Made by a program: the position numbers and the translations under genes | Source: Pteria penguin | Lineage: Eukaryota > Mollusca > Bivalvia > Pterioida > Pteriidae | Reading direction: 5' to 3' | DNA: 64,000 nt | NCBI GenBank assembly: GCA_035048485.1 | Contig: CM068586.1 | Span: 52,256,167 to 52,320,166, forward strand | The notes under the pieces: generated by a model | Told to the model about the DNA's origin: nothing | What the model saw: only the letters and a program-made list of their open reading frames with translations | Database searches by the model: none | Shown here: piece by piece, positions 1-11,879 of the stretch | How the letters are laid out: each line of letters begins with the position of its first letter | How positions within the stretch are numbered: position 1 is the first letter of the stretch

Positions 1-100
1 TAAACGTGATGTACAACAAACAAACAAAGAAACAATCCCCCTTGAATTTTGTTTTTATAAACGAAACAATTAGCCGATAACTACCGATACAAAAGACGGA

Positions 101-249
101 CAGGCTCGTTGTAGTGGTTTAGTGCTTGGCTTGCGGCGCTGCCGATCCGTGTTCAACTGATTCCCGGACTGTACCACTTGTTACCTCGTACTTCAATGTC
201 GCGATATAACTGAAAAGTTGGTGAAAGTGACGTATCTAAGCAACCAACC
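101..249 (+). mobile_element. tRNA-derived SINE family A, diverged copy
   Basis: Starts with a tRNA-like head containing TTGTAGTGG and TGGCTTGCGGCG, followed by the shared body (tgtcgcgatataactgaaaa) and ending in caaccaacc. It matches the copies at 3238, 44690 and 51882. The B-box is degenerate. Confidence 0.75.
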
Positions 250-1306
250 TGACATACGAGACATAGCAGATTTCTTATCTGAGTCAATATCTTTCATAAT
301 TTCAAGTTACCGCGACAAATGTCATTTCAGGTTCACGTGCCAACGTAATGTGTCAAAGAATATGTATATATGTGGCTTTTGTTTCTATAATGGAACAAAA
401 ATATATTTTTCAAAAATTGATTGGTTTGTATCGTTGCTATGACATCATGCATAATGTATGGTTATATGACATTTGTAACATCATCTACATGTTTTGTTCT
501 ATTGTTACCTACTTCATATTCCTTTAAGTTTTGAATTTATTCAACTATTAGTAGATAGATAAATAGATAGATTAATTAATACCTTAATTTCCTCTTCTCT
601 TGCGTCTTACCTTCCATTCCTTACCCATATTGTCCCTTCGATACCTCTCTTTGGTTTTTGTCCCATTAGGTATGTGCCAGTTTTTTCTTTTGCTTTATAA
701 GTGTATTACAGGACTCTTTCTTAATAGATCTGCCGTTACCCCAAAGCGCACGCCTCCCCTCCAAATGAAAAGACAAAAGAAAAACCCGTTTACTATGTCA
801 TTACTATTTGAAAGCTGTGAATCTTTGTCCAACCCTACTCTCTCTCTCTCTTTTAAGCGGTACTCCCTTTTCGTAGTTGTTTAGATTACAATGAAATTCC
901 CCTCAGTTCACCTTACTGAAAGTTGTAAACTCTCTCGGTACAAAACGCACCAATTGTTTATTCTTTTATTTCCAACACTAATAAATACCATTCTGGCAGC
1001 ACTTAGCAGCGCCACTTACCATCATGGTTATCACGTGACTCACTGATTTTCACGTGACTCCCTGACATTCCGTCTTTCATCCTTAATGAAGATTTACGGC
1101 TGGAGTCAGACTTACATAAGTAGACATGGCGAGGTTCTGCATATTTACTGAAAGTGACTGATACACTAAAAGACACATGTAGAACGAGGGGGGCAATAGT
1201 AGACGTGGTTGATATAGGTGTAAAGGTAGATGACTAGGTACCGGTATAGAGTTATGTGGTCTATTCAGAGGAACGGGCAGAGTGAGAGATAACGGGATAT
1301 ATAGCA

Positions 1307-1470
1307 TGTGCGGATACAGAGGGGGTAGGGGGACCCCCCCCCCTGGAATCCGAAAATTTTACCAAAAAAGGTAATATTTGGGCATTTTTGGGGTTGGACC
1401 CCCTCGTCCAAGAGAAAAATTTACCTTTTTTGGTTGGACCCCCTCTGACAAAAATTTCTGGATCCGCGCA
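1307..1470. mobile_element. Non-autonomous GCGGAT-ended inverted-repeat element
   Basis: The ends are GTGCGGATACAGA and, inverted, GCGCGGATCCAGA. The interior has C-rich tracts and the shared motif ttttaccaaaaaaggt. The same motif and ends recur at 57588 and 61638. No transposase is present. Confidence 0.55.
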
Positions 1471-1512
1471 TAGATGGATGGATGGATAGACAGATGGACG
1501 GACGGACGGACT
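1470..1512. repeat. GATG/GGAC tetranucleotide tract
   Basis: Three GATG-like units, then GACAGATGGACG and several GGAC units. Confidence 0.75.
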
Positions 1513-2469
1513 GAAATACACATGTATAAAGAGATAGGCAAGCACAGGCAAAAAGGAAAGGAAAACTGAGAGAAGGACACAGAAGCAGAGACGGAGACGG
1601 AAGCTTGCAAAATCTGCAAAACAGGCAAAATTTGTATACGTAGCTGCATGTACGGACAGACGTACCTCAATAGGATTACACATTTATGCATACACATAGA
1701 ATATTTTTAAGAGTTGCATTACAATATTATTTTTTGTTTTGTCCATACATCTATTTTGTAGATAGATACCGTGTGTTTACATATCATATATCCCACAGGT
1801 TTAAAATGCTGCTCTACAGAGCTGTAAAGCTTTGTATTGTCTCTTTGTACATTTGTGGTGTTGACTATTGATAACGTAACTATGGCAAACTCAGATCAGA
1901 TATAGATCTGTTTATATCATATAGATTTTCGAAATAGCGATTGAATTTCGGACTTGATCTTCCGTTGCGTAATAATATATTGAACCCGTCATTTCTAGAC
2001 TCGGATTAAATTCTAACTAATGAATAATGCTGCACTGATTTACAGTGGATGCAAACAAATGTTCATTAACCTTTTGTATCCACCATTCTTATTCAATTGT
2101 GGGTCAGCTTCCATCTCAGTTTTGCGACGATCGGAATTCCCCTTTTAGGAACTCCCTACTTTGTATAAGTTCCTAGGTGATATTTGAGCGAGACTCCCAA
2201 GGAGTTCCGATTGACGCTTCAAAGTTTTGGTGATCCATATTCTCAAATCGAACCCGAATGAGGAAGACGAATTAGACTTTATTTTCAGGAATCCTGATCG
2301 AAAAGTCACATGATGAGAGCAGTATTGACTTGTATGTACATCGACCTGTCCTTGCAATTGTGTGTCTTTATTATTTAATTTAACGCTAAGATTGTTTCAT
2401 TTAGCTTGTAGCGAAACCTGCTTTGTGCATGTCGTCTTATTTTTAGCCATTGTCCGGACCAAGCCGTCT

Positions 2470-2560
2470 AGAGATAGGGTAGCGGAGGATGACGGTAAGG
2501 ATAAAACCCTGGCCCTCTTGGTCCCAAGTCAAGCACGCTAACTAATAAACTACACCAATA
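2470..2560 (-). mobile_element. Possible tRNA-like SINE head fragment
   Basis: On the minus strand TTGGTGTAGTTTATTAG resembles an A-box and GGGTTTTATCC a B-box. The 181-bp foldback at 2561 interrupts it at TA, which would explain the missing 5' end. Confidence 0.35.
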
Positions 2561-2741
2561 GTCCATATTCCGGTTTTGATAATTGCTGTCTTTTTGTCCG
2601 AACTAATCCATTTTGGCGTTGTTTTTCATAGTAACGGCATAACGCATGACATAGATTCATTATAACGTCACTATGAAAAACAACGCCAAAATGGATTAGT
2701 TCGAACAAAAAGTCGTCATTTATCAAAACCGGAATATGGTC
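2561..2741. mobile_element. 181-bp foldback MITE with near-complete inverted repeat
   Basis: The two halves are inverted copies with only a few mismatches over about 75 bases each: CCATATTCCGGTTTTGATAA at the left and its inverse at the right, and TCCATTTTGGCGTTG in both arms. Only about 30 bases lie between the arms. Flanked by TA (2559-2560, 2742-2743), as expected for Tc1/mariner-related elements. It is non-coding. Confidence 0.85.
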
Positions 2742-3237
2742 TATTCTATGAGACATTTTGCTCTGTATTGTAACATTAAGACCAACCTTTACCTTGTTAT
2801 TTAATCTCTTAGTAAATGTATCGAGAACTCGAATGTTTCAGTTGAACAAAAATCACAAACGTAGGTATCGATGGCGCTCCTGATTACAAGGCATTTTGAT
2901 TTAAAAACATTTACAATGAAAATGATATCAGTTTATATCAATATTACGAAAAACTATATTTCAGAGGAAACATACTTTATATATAAGTCTTGTCTTGTGA
3001 AAAGTTGGTTTGAATTATTGCCAAAGGATTTTAATTCAGAAATCGATTTTCCTTTTATTTATTAATTCATATTTCCTTTTGTTTTGTGAGGAGTGTATTT
3101 TCTTATTATATTATGCACCGCTGCACACGATATTACTTTAAACTGTCACTTAACATGATCATGTTTGTGCAACCAACCAAACGAAATAATTTCCTTATAA
3201 AGATACTGATCCCTGTATGGAAGTCACGTGACATAAG

Positions 3238-3410
3238 TTGGTTGGTTGGTGGATTGGTGTTTTACCTCGATTTCAACAATATTTCAGTTATATTGCGACA
3301 TTGAAGCAGGAAGTTACCAACTTCGTAAACATAGTGGCGCAACCCGGGAATCGAACCCGGATCGTCGGCGCCGCAAGCCAAGCGCTTAATCACTACACCA
3401 AGCCTGCCCC
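3238..3410 (-). mobile_element. tRNA-derived SINE family A, full copy with 13-bp target duplication
   Basis: On the minus strand the element begins with a tRNA-like head (A-box-like TGTAGTGATTAAGCGC, B-box GGGTTCGATTCCC), continues through a body with tcgcaatataactgaaat and ends in CCAACCAAC repeats. Identical 13-bp duplications CACGTGACATAAG flank it at 3225-3237 and 3411-3423, direct evidence of retrotransposition. Confidence 0.93.
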
Positions 3411-5224
3411 CACGTGACATAAGGGTCGCGTATAACAAAATAGCCTTTTTTAAGAAAACGGTAATAACCACTTAGATTATCTGTGCGTAAAACAATATTT
3501 CCATGGTTTTATGATTTTTGTTTTTTAGAGTTTTACATTTTAAAAGGTAATACCAGATTGCTGTATTTTTGAATGGGTGTATCATACACAGAAGGGGGAA
3601 CTTGAATCGCGATTATCTTGATCTGACAGATTGAAAGGAAAGGCATTTTCCATAGGCAGTCAAACACAACGAATGTCAGAACAGAAATGTTTGAGGATGA
3701 GCACATTATCTTAACTAGAATGATTAATTATTCATTTACCGTAAAATATGATCTCAGATTTTCTTTTGTCATCGGAGGAAAAGAAGCTCGCGTCAGGCTG
3801 GCTTTCATTCCAGGAAAAAGACACGGATTAGACGATGGCTTGATTCGAACTCAGGTCGTCCGATCTTGACCAAAACCTCGAAACTAGTGAAGCACCGTGC
3901 CTGTGTTATTATAGACAGAATCCAGACATAGTTGTGGCGTTGTGTCGGTGAAGGGTGACGGGCACCGACATTGGAGACAAGCCATTGTTCGGAACACTAG
4001 CACAGGTATTATCTCGTTGTCATACAACTGTGATAGATAGCATCAGGTAATTGCAATGCACCCTACCGCTCCAGGAAATGCATGTTTAGCTGCGAAAGTA
4101 AACTTAATCTCATTGCGCAACAAAGGAGCAGCCATCATATTTAATTAGACAATGATGATTATCTGCGAAGATCGACACCCTCTTCTTGTAGGAAGCACAT
4201 AAAGGCCCTCGCCAACATTGTAGCAATTGTATTCAGAAATGTCTATGCTAGATAAGAAGGCCTCAACATCTGTTGTAGCACTTGAAAGCGCTTCCAATGA
4301 GCTGTATTTAGAAAGCATTACTGGAAGTAAATCCAGACGAAAATTATACCAATAAAATATTGTTCTGCCTGCCACTGCTTGTTGAACATGATGACTAGTA
4401 GCTCCCCACTTGGTTTCTGAAAAGTATTGACCCACGGCGAAGTAAAAGCGAGTCGCTGCTTGAAAATAAAATCGGGGGGTTAATTATTTGCTCTGAGTAA
4501 ACTTGCTGCTTCGACCAGAAGCGCCGGTAAGCATCGTTGAACTTTTCAACTGGTTTTATTATGATCGTTACAAAGAATTAGAAAAATAAAGGTAAAGGAT
4601 ACCACGGATACCTGTGCGTAGCAAAGGTTGTAATCGGTATCCACTTAATGGCAGTTGCCCTTGTGGTTAACGCGAAATACGAGTAAACGTAATGCCTACA
4701 GACAAGCATCTACGTCATCGCTGTTCCCTAAATAATTCGACTGTTTATGTTAAGCTGCGATATTGTCAGACCCGACATGGCGACCACCCTTGTTAAAGGT
4801 AATCACCGATTTGATAGAAACCACATCTTACTCTTCCCCCTTCTTGATTTGTTTTCCCGCGACAGGGCACAAAGTGGAGGAGAATACAGTCTTGGTTTTT
4901 TTTTTATTAGAATTGTACTACTCGGTATATCTAAACGATTGCTGTTTTTGTTACTTATTGACCATTTCAAGTAATTTTAACCACAATTTGAAAGAACAAA
5001 GTCTTCTTAAACTGTATATCAGTAGATATTTTAAAATTTGTTCATTTTATATGATTTAACGAAATGTCCGGATTAACCTGAAGTCCGGATTTCTGGGCCA
5101 GTATACTGTTTGTTGATTATATTTTCGCTTTTATCTCAAGTTTGTTGTATTCGCGAGGCACAACTTTCGTGGGACACCATATAGGTCAAAGAATAGTAAT
5201 TAACAAGACATGTAATTGCCTGAG

Positions 5225-5625
5225 AGAATGACTACTATCTCAATGCATCTGAGGCTCTGATTGGATGAAATTATTTGATCATTCTATAAGTAAAGATTGA
5301 TTCTGCTGTAAAATCATGAATTGTAATCTCATTTCGTTATTGTGAAGATTTTATGACCTAAAAAGGCGTGGTTGTTAATATTAGAAATTTGGAAAGTTTT
5401 TGGGGATGCTCCTCTTCCAGCAATTTTTTTTTCAAAATTAAGGTGGATTTCTTGCAGTCAATTGTTAGAATTCTGATAGAAAAGGGGGGGGGGGATGACA
5501 AACATTTTGATATAAATATAGATTATATAAAACTAAGAGATAGAAAGTTGTAAATCTTTTCGGAGGTTTGGTAAATTAATCTTGGGACTCTGCGGGAAAA
5601 TGAATTACTGTGCTTTGACCTATAC
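5225..5625 (+). repeat. Interspersed repeat R2, copy 1
   Basis: Shares about 390 bp with 23665-24055 in the same orientation, for example tccagca, aaattaaggtgga, aacattttgatata, agatagaaagttgt and gggaaaatgaattactgtg. It has no coding content or obvious termini; the class is unknown. Confidence 0.7.
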
Positions 5626-5637
5626 ATGATTAATTTA

Positions 5638-5830
5638 ATGGGTTCATAGACAAACGCTGTGATGATCCAGAAAAGTAACTTTTTATGGGGTATACCCCTC
5701 GGGATTTATCGTCAGTTTTTAAATAAAATCTCATTTTTCGATCTTTTGTCTTACTTGGCTTTGCCTGAAGTGGGAAAATAATTAAGAATATTTCATCTAT
5801 ATATGCTTCCCCAGTGAATTCGAATACTGG
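5638..5830 (+). repeat. Interspersed repeat R1, copy 1
   Basis: Shares ggtatacccctcgg, tttttcgatcttttgt, tttcatctatatatgctt and agtgaattc with copies at 10125 and 58011. It lies immediately after an R2 copy, so the two may be parts of one larger element. Confidence 0.65.
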
Positions 5831-6552
5831 TATTCATATATGTACAGTAATATTAATAATGTATGATTATTATCTCTCTCACTATATCTTCCCACTAAAT
5901 AATCTGGCCTTATGTAAAACTCGAAGTGGACGCTTAAAGCTGGCATGCCCCATTCGTCACATCAATGATAGCGCCATCTACACAATGTCAAGGCTTTGTC
6001 CCTCACGCAAACCCTTGAAAAAGTTGCGGTCAAAAGTTGGGCTCGCAATTAACATCACGACACGTAATTTCTTAAAATAAGTCATCCAATGAAATAACAT
6101 GCAATCACTCGTTACTTTTTATCTATTTCTTCGTGCCGTTGACCAAAATATGATAATATGTGCAAATATATGTAAATGAGAAAAATATTTTCACCATTTG
6201 TTTTCAAAAATATAACATAACAATATATACATTAAACATTTTGTTTACTGAGAACTGTTTCCTGATTGGTTTTATGTGATTTACTCGGAACCAATAGAAT
6301 TTCAACTTTTTTTACAACCGACCTCTGTCATGGTTTGTGTGAGGGGCAGAATGACGTTGTGAAGATGGGTAAGCAACACCGTTATCTTCGATTGGAGTCA
6401 CACTATCGAAATTAATGTTCTCGCGAATTTTATAAATATTTCACAGTCGTTGTCTGTCTTAAATATTTACATTTGCACATTTCCTTTCAGTAGTTTGTAA
6501 TCTGCATTGAGAGGCCTCTTTTTTATGGGGTTCTCTATAACTGTGTAGTTTG

Positions 6553-6925
6553 TCAGCTATTTTCTATTTCTTTGCCTTTTTGTCGGCCGTTCATTATTTC
6601 TTTGTCTTTTGTTGGTCGTTCTCTATTTCCTTGCCTTTTGTCGGCCGTTCTCTATTTCCTTGCCTTTTTCGGCCGTTCTCTATTTCTTTGTCTTTTGTTG
6701 GTCGTTCTCTATTTCTTTGTCTTTTGTTGGTCTTTCTCTATTTCTTTGCCTTTTGTCGGTCGTTCTCTATTTCCTTGCCTTTTGTCGGGCCGTTCTCTAT
6801 TTCCTTGCCTTTTGTCGGTCGTTCTCTATTTCCTTGCCTTTTGTCGGGCCGTTCTCTATTTCCTTGCCTTTTGTCGGCCGTTCTCTATTTCTTTGCCTTT
6901 TGTTGGCCGTTCTCGATTTCTTTGC
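6553..6925. repeat. 29-30 bp minisatellite, about 13 copies
   Basis: The unit resembles GTTCTCTATTTCCTTGCC followed by TTTTGTCGGCC. Three overlapping open frames across it (6550-6979) are artefacts of the repeat. Confidence 0.9.
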
Positions 6926-7351
6926 TGTGGAAATCACTATATGGAAACCATACCCATTAACTTAAATCCCTTTCAATAAAATATCACGATAAGACATATA
7001 AAGGTCAATGATACTTAAAAGTGACCATTTCTCACCATGGTTATACATATATAAAGCAAGTTGGATTAACAGCCATGGTCAAACTCTCGTGGGCAGCCTT
7101 AACAGACATGGGCAGATAATTCGTGGGTAGCCTTAACAGACATTTTAATGACCGGTCAGTCACTGGCTTTTGGCTTTTCCACAAACGGCACTTTTTCATT
7201 GTGATAACGCCGAGGTCCGACAAAACTCCGACAAATAACGCATTTGTTTATGACGTCATAGATAGAACAATTGAAAATTGTCTGAATGTCACGTTCGTTT
7301 ACGAAACTTGGAAGGGTGAATTGAGTCTTTTCGTTAGACAGAGTTATTTTA

Positions 7352-7685
7352 CAATCGCACATTCTCGGGTCTTTCCATCACTCGGAAAAACAACCTCGAA
7401 TGTATTACAGCGTAAACATTAATGGCCGCCCTTAGCATCGATGGCGACGGAACGCCCACCAAGGAAATTAAGCCAAAAAATGCATGTTTCTGTTGTTTAG
7501 AAAGTGAAAAAAGGTTATAGAAATTAAGTAATCCAAATTGAATCATATCTTTTGCATAATCTATACACTCAACTAAGTCCGCCCTTTTGTAACTTACTAT
7601 GTAAGATTTTTTAACATCCAGTTTCTCCGTAATACATTCGAGGTTGTTTTTCCGAGTGACGGAAAGACCCGAGAATGTGCGATTG
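7352..7685. mobile_element. Foldback element with 58-bp inverted repeats
   Basis: The arms at 7352-7410 and 7627-7685 are near-identical inverted copies; both contain GCACATTCTCGGGTCTTTCC and CAACCTCGAATGTATTAC. About 215 bp of unrelated sequence lies between them. A short open frame (7123-7422) crosses the left arm but has no known motif. Confidence 0.75.
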
Positions 7686-7687
7686 AT

Positions 7688-7843
7688 TTATTTTCCATAT
7701 GATCAGGTATCTGACGTCAAACTATTGTGACGTTATACAATTTCATTTTATATCATTCCCCTTGATTTTACTTCAGATTCCAAAGAAGTGGTTGACGTCA
7801 CAATGGTTTGACATCAGATACATGCTTATATGGGAAATAACTC
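7688..7843. mobile_element. MITE with TGACGTCA-rich inverted ends, copy 1
   Basis: The left end TTATTTTCCATATGATCAGG and the right end inverted GTTATTTCCCATATAAGCATG continue into ATCTGACGTCAAAC and ATTGTGACGT, making an inverted repeat of about 46 bp. A second copy is at 11285-11398. Confidence 0.75.
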
Positions 7844-8244
7844 GGTACAACTAAATGACCCAGTTATTTTTTGTAAACTGATAACGTACTCCAGTGTTTA
7901 GCAACGATACTTTGCAAACGTTTTAAAATGTTTTAAGGTTTTGTGTCGTTGTAACCAAAACGACGCAAAAAACCCCACGAATAATACGAATCGTAACGGG
8001 GTTCGCTGTTATTTGCTGCAGTCCTATATTAAAGACAGGAAATAATCGTTTTCCCACAAAAATGACGTCAAGAACAATACAACGTTTCTATGACGTCATA
8101 ATCGATCACTCTAATAAACCTTAAATCCCTGGTAATATAGGTTTTAGCGTCAAAGCCTATTGTACGATGAATCACTTTCGTTACTGAATACAGAGTTATA
8201 TGTATTCTTATCATCGTATTTTAATAGTGCAAATATCAAAAAAA

Positions 8245-8380
8245 GGTTATTGACTGAATATTGAAAAAAAATATTTGCGCTGGAGGTCATTTTTTTCCGC
8301 GGAGGAGTGATTTGCAGGTTTCATAGTCTACCGCGTAAACACCTCGAGCGCAAATATTTCACGAAATTCAGTAAATAATC
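8245..8380. mobile_element. 136-bp inverted-repeat MITE
   Basis: The left end GGTTATTGACTGAATATTG and the inverted right end GATTATTTACTGAATTTCG run into ATATTTGCGCTGGAGGT and ATATTTGCGCTCGAGGT. The arms are about 45 bp. Confidence 0.65.
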
Positions 8381-8424
8381 TATAAAATGATTAGATCATT
8401 TCATCATTTTGTTAATATACAATA

Positions 8425-8630
8425 CAGTGGCGGATTCAATGTCGAGATAATGGGTTCGAAATCAAAATTAGCTTTTTGTAGCATGAATTGTCATGAGAAA
8501 TGCTCAGGGCGGGTGTTTGGTAAATTTTAGGTCATAGTCGATGGGACGGAAGAAGTGGGGAGAGTGTGTTGGATTGGATTGAAGGAGTGGAGAAGGAGAG
8601 GGGGGGGGGGAGTGTCAGAATCCGCAACTG
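8425..8630. mobile_element. hAT-like non-autonomous element (CAGTGGCGGATTC ends)
   Basis: The terminal inverted repeats are CAGTGGCGGATTCAA and, inverted, CAGTTGCGGATTCTG. The interior is non-coding with a poly-G tract. No clean 8-bp duplication was found. Confidence 0.55.
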
Positions 8631-8764
8631 ATATTAACTAAGTGTTGCATCATACATTTCTGATCTTATCAAGGCGACATTTGCTAACATGTCTACAGGT
8701 TGTCTAGGGACCAGCTGTTATCCAGGTAGCGTAGCCATGTAAAACACTTATGATCGGTCTCAAA

Positions 8765-8950
8765 CACCCTGGATCTAGTTCCGAGTCTAGCAATTGTCCA
8801 GACTTATTCTCAGACCAGCATTTGTCGGGTCGAGTCCCAATTCTATCATTTCTCAAGGCTAGTCCCGAGTTTATCGTTTGTCAAGACTTGTCACGAGTCT
8901 AGCATTTGTCAACCCAGTCCCGAGTCTATCATATTAGTCAAACCCTGATT
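8765..8950. repeat. Degenerate tandem repeat of about 28 bp
   Basis: Recurring GTCCCGAGTCTAGCATTTGT and variants, about six copies. Confidence 0.65.
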
Positions 8951-9212
8951 TCGAGTTTTAAGATTAACATATGACATCTGACATCTGTAGTTGTACACTT
9001 ATTTCATTAGAATTAGTTCTTTAGTCAGATTTCATTCTAGCCCTCCCTGGCCCTGTAGTGGTTGAAAGTATTATCCAAGTCTGGCATTAAATTTGAAATA
9101 AATCTATAATGAAAACTCTGATTGGTCTTAGGTATAAGCTAGGCACCAATAAGGTTCTGGCTGTTATATTCAACACCAATCTCCAAAGCAGAGTTGTCGT
9201 TCTTTTACAATC

Positions 9213-9228
9213 CACACACACACACACA
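9213..9228. repeat. Short (CA)n microsatellite
   Basis: About eight CA dinucleotides. Confidence 0.9.
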
Positions 9229-9715
9229 CCTCTCTGCCAACGTCTCAGGTTTTTATTCTTATAAAATCGGAGTTTTGCCTCTAGACGATATGACTTGGTC
9301 TTCAATGGTTTTATTAATTAAATTTAAAGCATTTACCATGTTACACGGAGTTTTAATCGGGCCTCTACAAGAAATAAACCCCGAATTTATACCGCACTAT
9401 ATTTTCTCAGCGTACAAATCAGCGAACTTATGTAATACAGTTTCTCAGTAACACTATCATTTGCACCTTATTGTCTAATGTTTGCCCTGATAACTTGAAT
9501 ACGATGACATTTTCCCCAAAACACGCAAAACAGTCTATATTTTCTGCCCTCTGACTAGGTACTACTTTCAGTAGTTGGCAGAGATTAAAGGGAGTGCAAG
9601 GACCATAACTCTGCTTTGGAGATTGATTCAACACATACTGAGATTTGATATTTTATCCATCAGTTGTCCAGCTACTTGTATTGCTATGAATCGAACACCT
9701 TATCAGACATAAAAA

Positions 9716-9970
9716 AAAAACGGTGTGGCTCGGTGGATGAAGTGTTCGACTCGTGACCAAGTGGTCCCGGGTTCGACTCCAGCCGTGGGTACATTAGAGT
9801 CATGTTTTGTTTTTCGATGAGACAATACAAATCGAGTTCCCGTGTCACGATAGGCGTGTAACGTAACGGATTCCTCACTGCTTTGGGTGTGTCCGTTGCA
9901 AAGGTAAAAATTTCTGGTAGATTCCGTCATCATATACATCAGATAATTCGGAGTGACGTGACGAATCATG
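9716..9970 (+). mobile_element. tRNA-derived SINE family B, diverged copy
   Basis: The head has GTGGCTCGGTGG and the B-box GGGTTCGACTCC. The body has the family markers cgatgagacaat, cccgtgtcacgatag, cactgctttgggtg, ccgttgcaaaggt and ggagtgacgtga. Preceded by an A tract. Confidence 0.85.
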
Positions 9971-10124
9971 TGCATAATGAGCTGGGACAAGAAACTTAAA
10001 AGAACTGGCTTAAGTATAGTCCATACTGAGCTCTGAGTATATCAGATATGGGCGAATCCGGAAAATTACGGAACCGGTATTGGTTTGTTGGTAAAGTAAT
10101 TGGCTCGGGACTGACAAATTCCAT

Positions 10125-10325
10125 TGTGGATCATTGGAAAACGCTGAAATGATTCAGACAAGTGATATTGCATGGCGTATAGCCCTCGGAATTTATGTTT
10201 AGTTTCTTAGTAGAATCTTATTTTTCGATTTTTTGTTTTTCTATAACTATTGCCCATAGTGAGAAAATAAGGAAGAATTTTTCATCTATGTATGCTTCTC
10301 AAATGAATTCATATGTAGTCATGTG
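10125..10325 (+). repeat. Interspersed repeat R1, copy 2
   Basis: Contains gatgattcagacaag-like, tatagccctcggaatttatg and tttttcatctatgtatgctt, as in the other two copies. Confidence 0.65.
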
Positions 10326-11284
10326 CTCACTTAAAAATTAGTATTATTTGAGTTACCGAACGACAATATTAATAGTACATGTATATGACTTAAGATTTGT
10401 ATTATCGCTTATGGTAAGAAAAAAGATGAGTTACTGGCTCAGTTATGTGGCAGAAGTCACCATGGAGCTATACAATACATGAATATAAATAATGTACTAG
10501 TACACATAACACATTACAAAAATATTTGATTGTAGTGAAATTACGATACCGACTTAGGACGGTCATTGAATTTGACAAAAGCCAAACAAATGGTGTGGTT
10601 AACCGGTTTACGGGCCCACCTTCCCACTCACCGTAACAGCAGAACAATCAAAGGAAGTACATTTTAAAATTTATAAATAATCCTCCATGTAAAGAACAAG
10701 GGTCAACAGATATCGCATATTGAGAGGTCATAAAAATTTAAACACGTAAGGTATTGTAAAACACATAATGATATAAAAATGTATGCGACATCAACATGAT
10801 AAACCGTGTTCTGTCAGTCTGAAAGCGAGCTAAGACCCTAGATCTGTAGGAGTCCCGACTAACAGTCAGAGGGGACGAGGTTCAGGACATGTCTCCTTTG
10901 AAAGAGGTTTGGACAAGGCCGTCATATAGCCCCCACCGCCCTGTTAGTCAGCGTGCAACGTTCAAGTAAAAGTCTGCATAAGGTTGTAGAGCGGCCAAAT
11001 AAAACCCAAGTCATAATACATTCAGAATGTTTCGGACCTCTTCTCATTCAAAAATTGAACATCATGTAAAATTCTAAGCGAACACATACAGCTGGCGAAT
11101 CCCATCCCGAATGCCACCGAAAATCGTCGATGCCCTGTTTCTTGGAAAAAAAGTAAAATCCGACCCGATGCCACAGTAGCATTGGACAGGTAAAAGATCT
11201 CTTACTGCTAATTTGGGTGGATTTGATGCATTGGTTGAATTACTGAGTAATATTTCAAGCCCTAGTAAGTCTTTTCATTTCATT

Positions 11285-11398
11285 GAGTTATTGCCCATAT
11301 GAGCAGGTGTCTGACCTCAGACCTTTGTGACGTTTCCTTAGAACTGATTGACGTCACAATGGCTTGACGTAAAATACCTGCTCATTATAAAATAACTC
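11285..11398. mobile_element. MITE with TGACGTCA-rich inverted ends, copy 2
   Basis: A 114-bp element with ends GAGTTATTGCCCATATGAGC and, inverted, GAGTTATTTTATAATGAGC, followed by CAGGT and TTGTGACGT in both arms. It is shorter in the centre than copy 1. Confidence 0.75.
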
Positions 11399-11879
11399 TG
11401 TATAATGAATAATACATGATATGACGTATACAACAACATCAACAAAAACAACAACACAATCCGCAAATTAAGAAAAAACGGAGAAGGCTTATAATATTTA
11501 GTCCTGTCACCCAACGAGGGTTCCTCAAAATGGACAAAAGTACATAAAATGAATTTCAGGACCGACGGGAGGAAAGGGTCCTTTTTTGTCCTTCGAACCA
11601 CATTTACTTATGTAACATAGGTTTGCTTACGTCACAAATCTGTATACCTTTGTAACAGCACTTCAGGTCTCGTCAGTTCCTCATGATCATTGAATACATA
11701 CCATTATCGTGGTTATATAGGATGCTTCATTTCAAAACTGAACATGGAGAGAAAATATCGATCCGTCTTCTTTAAATTACGATAATTGTTGCCCGGAAAT
11801 AGACTGCTTGTCATAATTAGTATATGCTGGGGCAATGTATATTAGCATAGTGTTCAATATATCTACTTAATTAACAAGT

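Larger units (their letters stand above)
250..6552. other. Gene-free stretch apart from listed repeats
   Basis: Outside the SINEs, foldbacks and R1/R2 copies listed separately, I see only AT-rich DNA with short unsupported frames. The minus-strand frame at 4145-4435 (96 codons) is the longest without a repeat explanation but has no recognisable domain. A tRNA-like B-box (GAGTTCGAATC on the minus strand) at about 3845 is a possible SINE relic. Confidence 0.6.

Noticed and set aside
4145..4435. 96-codon minus-strand frame
   Set aside because: No known motif, no supporting neighbours; length is compatible with chance.
6550..6979. Three overlapping frames of 118-136 codons, hydrophobic, membrane-protein-like
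   Set aside because: They are all three frames of a 29-30 bp minisatellite; the hydrophobicity comes from the T-rich unit.
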